Shown here piece after piece: positions 15,884 to 20,325 of a stretch of 20,325 bases of DNA (position 1 is its first letter; each line of letters starts with the position of its first letter). The position numbers were made by a program, and so were the translations under genes. The notes beneath the pieces are model-generated. The model saw only the letters and a program-made list of their open reading frames with translations. It searched no databases and had not been told where the DNA came from. The DNA is from Gemmatimonadota bacterium (GTDB lineage: Bacteria; Gemmatimonadota; Gemmatimonadetes; Gemmatimonadales; GWC2-71-9): assembly GCA_025360265.1 (NCBI GenBank), contig JANYCP010000164.1, forward strand, positions 1 to 20,325. The letters are read 5' to 3'.

Positions 15884-18283
15884 ATGACGCCCCGCACGCG
15901 CCGGTTCGTCGCGGCCGCGGTCGCGCTCATCGCACTCCTCCTGCTGGGCCGTTGGACTGCTGCTTTTCTCGCCGAACGATGGTGGGCGGCGACGATCTCG
16001 CCTGCCGCTGCGGCATTCGTAACCCGTTGGCAATTGCTTGGACTGGCCTGTGACGCCGCGGCGGTGGTCGTGGCGTCATTCTGGTTCGTGATGCAGGCGT
16101 TGATAGTGGCTCGCGCCATTGCATCGGTGCAGCTCACGGATCGTGTCGGCAACATCCAGTTAGGCGAAGCGGTCCCGACCCGCTTGCTGCTCGTCGGGGC
16201 TGTCGTGTCGGGTGTACTGCTCGGACTCATTACCGGCGCCGGGGCGCACACTTGGCGTGACGCGATCGTCATGTCGTCGCGCGGGGTGACGTACGGCGTG
16301 TTGGATCCGCTCCTTAACCTCGACGTCGGCATATTCGTCGCGCAGTTGCCGGCGTGGGATCTGTTACACCGATACGCCGCATTGCTCGGCGTGCTCGGCT
16401 TCGCGTTCTGTTTTGCACTTTACTCGGGAATTGGAGCCCTGCGACGAGAGAAGGGGATTGTCGTAGTGCACCCGGATGCACGCCGACACCTTGGTGTACT
16501 GGTGGCGTTCGTTGCTGTCACGATAGCGGTGGCATATCGACTCGAACCGTACCACCTCGCCGCCGCGAGTTCTTCATTCACGCTTGCCGGTGACCTGGCC
16601 CGCGTGCGGGCGGCGCAGATTGTATCGGGCATCGCGCTCGCGACGGCGCTGCTCAGCCTGCTCTGGGCGGTGCGCGGCCGAAACTCCCTGCTGATCGCTG
16701 GTTGGCTGGTGCTCGGCATTGCGTCACTCGCCGAACGTTATGCGGTGCCAGCACTGGCAGAACGCGGGCCGCCATCGCCCAGCAGGATTACGGCGATCCG
16801 GCGGTTTGATGCGTTGGCGTGGGGGATCAGGCAGGAACCTGGCGTCAACGAATCCGAACTGACGCCGACGACAACGGCCCTCTGGGACGAAGCGTTGTTG
16901 GGTCGACTTGCCGAACGACGTGGGGGAATGCTGGAATCCGCGACCGCGACCGAGATTCGCGGGATCGCCGGAGAGGCGCACCCGACCTGGCTCGTTGCCA
17001 CCACACGGCCCGACGATTCAGGGCGGCTCGACGTGCTCGCAGTGGTCGATGGCATCACGATGACGTCTGGCATGCCAACCCTGCTGAGCCGGGCGAACGA
17101 TTTTCTGCCCAACGCTCCCGTCTGGACAAGTCTGGCCCTCACTCGGAGCCGTCCGTCCGCGCCGGAGTGGCGCGCAGTCAGCCGCGGCGTGGACGCTGCG
17201 AGTCCACTTCGGCGAGTGCTTCTCGCCTGGGCGAGGCAGGCTCCTGGGCTGCTCGGGTCCAAGGCGCTACCGGACGTCGACTGGCATCTCGACCCGGCGG
17301 AACGGGCCGGGGCTGTGTTGCCGATGCTTTCGTGGTTGCCGGCCGATCTGGTACTCGTTGAGGGGCGACCCGTCTGGCTCGTTGAGGGGATGCAGGTGAC
17401 TGAGGAATTTCCAGTGGCAACCCGTTCACACTGGCGCGATCGGCGAGTGGCTGGAGTCACTCCCGCAGTGCTGTGCACGATCGATGCAGCGAGTGGCGAG
17501 ACGCGGTTTTACACCGATCCGGCGGCGGACTCGCTCGCGATTGCATGGACGAAGGTGATCGGGCCGATGATCTCCAGTTCGGCCGCAATTCCGGCCGACA
17601 TCGCCCGAAGCATCCCGTATCGAACTGAGTGGTTTCAGGCGCAGCTACCAGCGCTTGCGGGGCCAGGGTGGAACGCTGGACCACTCTCGCCGCAAATCGG
17701 TGCCATCACCACGGTCTGGCAGGATGGACGGCTTCCCGCTCACCAGGTCGCGTTGGAAGAGCCGGGGCGGAATCTGGTATCGACAATCGTGACAGCCGCT
17801 CGGTTCGCCGGTGTTCCTCGAGTCCGAGTGGACCACCGGGAGCCGACCGTGCAGCTCACGGACAATCGAGCCGACTTCAAGCAGTTGTGGAGCAGAGGTG
17901 CCGAACTCATGCACCTCAAGGATTCAGTGATCGCGACGGGCGACTCGGTGTGGTTCCGGGCACAGCGCTGGTATGCCGGCCCATCGCTGGTGGCGTGGCA
18001 GGCGGTGTTTGCGGTGCCGAAGGTCGGTGCGCCTGCGTTGCTCTGGGTAAGCACCGAACTCGGCGACCGTGTGGGTGGCGGGCGGACCGTGGCCGAAGCG
18101 TGGCGAAGCGTGACGGAATTGGATCGCGCCGCCGCTGCGCACCGCCCTGATGAGAGTGTCATACTCGAATCGGCCCGTCGCGCAGTACAGCGCGCCGACA
18201 CCGCGTTGCGTCGTGGTGACATGACGGCGTTCGGGCGGGCGTTCGAGGATCTTCGGCGAGCCCTGCAGCGACCGATCCCTTAG
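15884..18283 (+). CDS. Divergent UPF0182 (COG1615)-like membrane protein
   Basis: The function is unknown. The 799-residue protein has seven predicted N-terminal membrane helices (about 8-29, 46-74, 98-119, 164-185, 203-220, 243-264 and 268-285) and a large domain of about 510 residues, probably extracytoplasmic. Several landmarks match UPF0182 in order: DPLLNLDVGIFVAQLPAWD (141-159); YRLEPYHLAAASS (218-230); AERYAVP (283-289) followed by a degenerate SRITAIRRFDALAWGI; IPADIARSIPYRTEWFQAQ (about 569-587), matching the usual MPxxLRxHLRYPExLFxxQ; and a C-terminal helical segment with the ALRRGDMTAFG pattern. It is shorter than typical members (900-1000) and many normally invariant positions are changed. 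The start is the ATG at 15884, 4 bases after the mutase gene, with AAGGG upstream. The assignment rests on recalled family motifs rather than a search. Confidence 0.72.
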   Translation: MTPRTRRFVAAAVALIALLLLGRWTAAFLAERWWAATISPAAAAFVTRWQLLGLACDAAAVVVASFWFVMQALIVARAIASVQLTDRVGNIQLGEAVPTRLLLVGAVVSGVLLGLITGAGAHTWRDAIVMSSRGVTYGVLDPLLNLDVGIFVAQLPAWDLLHRYAALLGVLGFAFCFALYSGIGALRREKGIVVVHPDARRHLGVLVAFVAVTIAVAYRLEPYHLAAASSSFTLAGDLARVRAAQIVSGIALATALLSLLWAVRGRNSLLIAGWLVLGIASLAERYAVPALAERGPPSPSRITAIRRFDALAWGIRQEPGVNESELTPTTTALWDEALLGRLAERRGGMLESATATEIRGIAGEAHPTWLVATTRPDDSGRLDVLAVVDGITMTSGMPTLLSRANDFLPNAPVWTSLALTRSRPSAPEWRAVSRGVDAASPLRRVLLAWARQAPGLLGSKALPDVDWHLDPAERAGAVLPMLSWLPADLVLVEGRPVWLVEGMQVTEEFPVATRSHWRDRRVAGVTPAVLCTIDAASGETRFYTDPAADSLAIAWTKVIGPMISSSAAIPADIARSIPYRTEWFQAQLPALAGPGWNAGPLSPQIGAITTVWQDGRLPAHQVALEEPGRNLVSTIVTAARFAGVPRVRVDHREPTVQLTDNRADFKQLWSRGAELMHLKDSVIATGDSVWFRAQRWYAGPSLVAWQAVFAVPKVGAPALLWVSTELGDRVGGGRTVAEAWRSVTELDRAAAAHRPDESVILESARRAVQRADTALRRGDMTAFGRAFEDLRRALQRPIP

Positions 18284-18335
18284 TGGCGCTCACCCAGCAG
18301 CGGCGCTACTTTGCGCCCCGGTTGTTCATCCATTC

Positions 18336-18339
18336 GAGG
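18336..18339 (+). promoter_or_regulatory. Shine-Dalgarno sequence fixing the sucC start
   Basis: GAGG at 18336-18339 lies five bases upstream of the GTG at 18345, which gives the canonical SucC N-terminus (M/V)NLHEYQA. An in-frame GTG two codons earlier (18339) overlaps this GAGG and would leave no ribosome binding site, so 18345 is the preferred start. Confidence 0.7.
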
Positions 18340-18344
18340 TGCCC

Positions 18345-19484
18345 GTGAATCTGCATGAATATCAAGCCCGCGACCTGCTGAAGGCCGTTGGCGTTCCGTT
18401 TCCAGACGGCGATGTCGCAGTCACCCCGACGGAAGTCGAGGCGATCGCCCGGCGCATTGGCGGTACGGTGGTCGTGAAGGCGCAGGTGCATGTTGGTGGG
18501 CGCGGCAAGGCCGGCGGCGTGAAGCTGGCCACGAGCCCCGCGGAAGCAGTGGAGCACGCCTCCCGAATCCTCGGTATGACGATCAAGGGGCTGGTCGTCA
18601 ACAAGGTGCTCGTCGTGCCGGCCGCCGAGATCGCGACCGAAAGCTACGTGGGACTGATCCTGGATCGTGCGACGCAGCGGCCGGTGTTCATGGTGTCGCC
18701 CGCCGGTGGCATCGATATCGAGGAGGTCGCGGCGAAGACGCCTGAGAAGATTACGAAGCTGGCCGTGGACCCGCGGTTTGGCCTGCTGCCGCACGAGGCA
18801 TTGCATCTCGCGCTGGCGCTCTACAAGGACTGGGGCCAGGCGCGTGCCGCCATGAAGATCATGAACCAGCTCTACAAGGTGTTCATGGCGAATGGCTGCT
18901 CGCTCGCTGAAATCAATCCGCTCGTGACGACGCCAGACGGTCAGGTGCTGGCACTCGACGCGAAGATCACGATTGATGACAACGAGCTCGACCGCCGTCC
19001 CGACCTCGCAGTGTTGCGCGACGAGTCTGCGGAAGAGCCGAGCGAAGTCACCGCTCGTCGGGCAAATCTCACGTTCATCAAGCTCGATGGCAACGTCGGC
19101 TGTGTGGTCAATGGCGCCGGCCTCGCGATGGCCACCATGGATCTCGTCAAGTATTACGGCGGCGAACCGGCAAACTTTCTGGATATCGGTGGCTCGTCGA
19201 ATCCCGAAAAGGTTGTCAACGCGTTGAAGATCATCACCGCCGACCCGAGCGTGAAGGTGATCCTGTTCAACATCTTCGGTGGCATCACGCGCACCGACGA
19301 CGTGGCACAGGGCATCGTCACCGCCACGTCACAGTTCAAGGTGAATGTGCCGATTGTGATCCGTCTGACCGGTACCAATGAAAAGGAAGCGTTCAAGATT
19401 CTCGACAGCGTCGGGATGACTGCGATGAACGACATGGATGCTGCCGTTTCCAAGGCTGTCGCATTGGCCAAGGAGGCCGCGTGA
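18345..19484 (+). CDS. sucC: Succinyl-CoA synthetase, beta subunit
   Basis: This ATP-grasp subunit of succinate-CoA ligase converts succinyl-CoA, ADP (or GDP) and phosphate to succinate, CoA and the nucleoside triphosphate in the TCA cycle. The 379-residue protein begins [11 protein letters not shown]. It shows the nucleotide-binding Lys45 and [10 protein letters not shown] (51-60), the metal-site region AEINPLV, the ligase signature [20 protein letters not shown] (247-266) and [11 protein letters not shown] (308-318). Its length is normal. The start is the GTG at 18345, set by GAGG at 18336-18339; an in-frame GTG at 18339 is less likely. It follows the UPF0182-like gene by 61 bases, the largest gap between co-directional genes here, and overlaps sucD by four bases. 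Confidence 0.97.
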   Translation: MNLHEYQARDLLKAVGVPFPDGDVAVTPTEVEAIARRIGGTVVVKAQVHVGGRGKAGGVKLATSPAEAVEHASRILGMTIKGLVVNKVLVVPAAEIATESYVGLILDRATQRPVFMVSPAGGIDIEEVAAKTPEKITKLAVDPRFGLLPHEALHLALALYKDWGQARAAMKIMNQLYKVFMANGCSLAEINPLVTTPDGQVLALDAKITIDDNELDRRPDLAVLRDESAEEPSEVTARRANLTFIKLDGNVGCVVNGAGLAMATMDLVKYYGGEPANFLDIGGSSNPEKVVNALKIITADPSVKVILFNIFGGITRTDDVAQGIVTATSQFKVNVPIVIRLTGTNEKEAFKILDSVGMTAMNDMDAAVSKAVALAKEAA

Positions 19485-20325
19485 GCATCTGGGTTGATAA
19501 GACGACACGGCTCGTGGTGCAGGGCATTACCGGTCGCGAAGGATCGTTCCACGCCAAGCAGATGATCGAATACGGAACGAACGTGGTGGCCGGTGTCACG
19601 CCAGGAAAAGGCGGCCAGACCTTCGAGGGGAAGGTGCCGGTTTTCAATACTGTGGCTGAGGCCGTCGCAGCGACCGGAGCCAATTGTTCAGTGATCTACG
19701 TGCCTCCAGCCATGGCGGCAGGTGCGATCGAGGAAGCAGCCGACGCCGGTATTCCGATTGTTGTCTGCATCACCGAAGGCGTGCCGGTGCTCGACATGAC
19801 CCTGGTCATGCCGTTCATCCGCGAGCGTGGCGTTCGTTTGATCGGACCGAACTGCCCGGGCTTGATCACGCCTGGTGGCGCCAAGGTCGGCATCATCCCG
19901 GGATCGATCTGCAAGCCGGGCAACGTTGGCTTGGTGTCCCGTTCGGGCACACTGACCTATGAAGTCGTCCATCATCTCACCGGCAACGGTTTCGGTCAGA
20001 GCACTTGCGTCGGTATCGGTGGCGATCCGATCGTCGGGACCAATTTCATCGACGTGCTGACGGCGTTCAACGCCGATCCGAAGACCGAGGCGATCGTAAT
20101 GATCGGCGAGATCGGTGGAACGGCGGAGCAGGAGGCCGCCGACTACATCAAGCTGCACGTCAAGAAGCCGGTCGTCGGCTTTGTGGCTGGCCAGACTGCC
20201 CCGAAGGGGCGGCGGATGGGTCACGCTGGCGCGATCATCTCCGGGTCGGCGGGGACAGCCGAGGAGAAGTTCGCGGCATTCGAGGCGGCTGGGATCGGCA
20301 TCATGCGGCGGCCGGTGGATGTGGT
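19481..20325 (+). CDS. sucD: Succinyl-CoA synthetase, alpha subunit, 3' end cut by window edge
   Basis: This subunit binds CoA and carries the phosphohistidine of succinyl-CoA synthetase. The first 281 residues are visible; the family is about 290, so only a few C-terminal residues are missing. Visible motifs are [20 protein letters not shown], the CoA-binding [46 protein letters not shown], and the catalytic His248 in RMGHAGAII. The start is the GTG at 19481, overlapping the sucC stop (GTGA), with AGGAGG at 19471-19476, the strongest Shine-Dalgarno sequence in the window. The subunits form an alpha/beta complex, so coupled synthesis with sucC is expected. Confidence 0.97.
   Translation, partial: MSIWVDKTTRLVVQGITGREGSFHAKQMIEYGTNVVAGVTPGKGGQTFEGKVPVFNTVAEAVAATGANCSVIYVPPAMAAGAIEEAADAGIPIVVCITEGVPVLDMTLVMPFIRERGVRLIGPNCPGLITPGGAKVGIIPGSICKPGNVGLVSRSGTLTYEVVHHLTGNGFGQSTCVGIGGDPIVGTNFIDVLTAFNADPKTEAIVMIGEIGGTAEQEAADYIKLHVKKPVVGFVAGQTAPKGRRMGHAGAIISGSAGTAEEKFAAFEAAGIGIMRRPVDV

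Noticed and set aside
18302..18317. Small hairpin GGCGC-TACTTT-GCGCC between the UPF0182-like gene and sucC, considered as a terminator
   Set aside because: The stem is only five base pairs and no T-run follows, so it does not meet intrinsic terminator criteria. Such short GC stems are common by chance in this composition.

Overview
The window is a dense, GC-rich bacterial chromosome segment devoted almost entirely to central energy metabolism. It holds a 3'-truncated dCTP deaminase gene on the minus strand at the left edge. Divergent from it is a complete 14-gene complex I (NDH-1) cluster, nuoA to nuoN, in canonical order with nuoC and nuoD unfused. A phosphohexomutase, a divergent UPF0182-family membrane protein and succinyl-CoA synthetase (sucC, then sucD cut by the right edge) follow on the same strand. 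High GC, frequent GTG starts, near-zero spacing, and details of the Nuo proteins (short NuoG, long NuoH, His-rich insert in NuoL) suggest a Gemmatimonadota- or Acidobacteriota-like bacterium. That placement is an inference; no marker here fixes the taxon.

Layout: 1-461 dcd (minus, partial). 462-627 is a divergent control region with a G-quadruplex-type motif, a CATGGGG-type inverted repeat, a near-consensus sigma70 promoter (TTGAAA-17 nt-TACAAT) and, immediately downstream of the predicted start point, a near-perfect Rex-type operator. 628-14495 is nuoABCDEFGHIJKLMN. 14509-15879 is a phosphomannomutase/phosphoglucomutase gene. 15884-18283 is the UPF0182-like gene. 18345-19484 is sucC. From 19481 to the edge is sucD. 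There is no gene-free stretch over 300 bases, and I see no tRNA, rRNA, CRISPR, insertion sequence or phage material.

How it fits together: nuoE/F/G form the NADH-oxidising module, nuoB/C/D/I the quinone-reducing connecting module, and nuoA/H/J/K/L/M/N the proton-pumping membrane arm. SucCD makes succinate plus ATP or GTP in the TCA cycle that feeds NADH to complex I. The operator matches that of Rex, a repressor released from DNA by NADH. This suggests that the whole respiratory transcription unit is induced when NADH accumulates. From nuoA to the UPF0182 gene no gap exceeds 13 bases and I see no terminator, so the mutase and the UPF0182 gene are probably co-transcribed with nuo. The 61-base gap before sucC is the only place where a new unit could begin.

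I do not see an obviously new multi-gene system. The best leads are the Rex-type operator, the structured dcd/nuoA intergenic region, the reduced NuoG that keeps its N7 cluster ligands, and the linkage of a very diverged UPF0182 protein to complex I.
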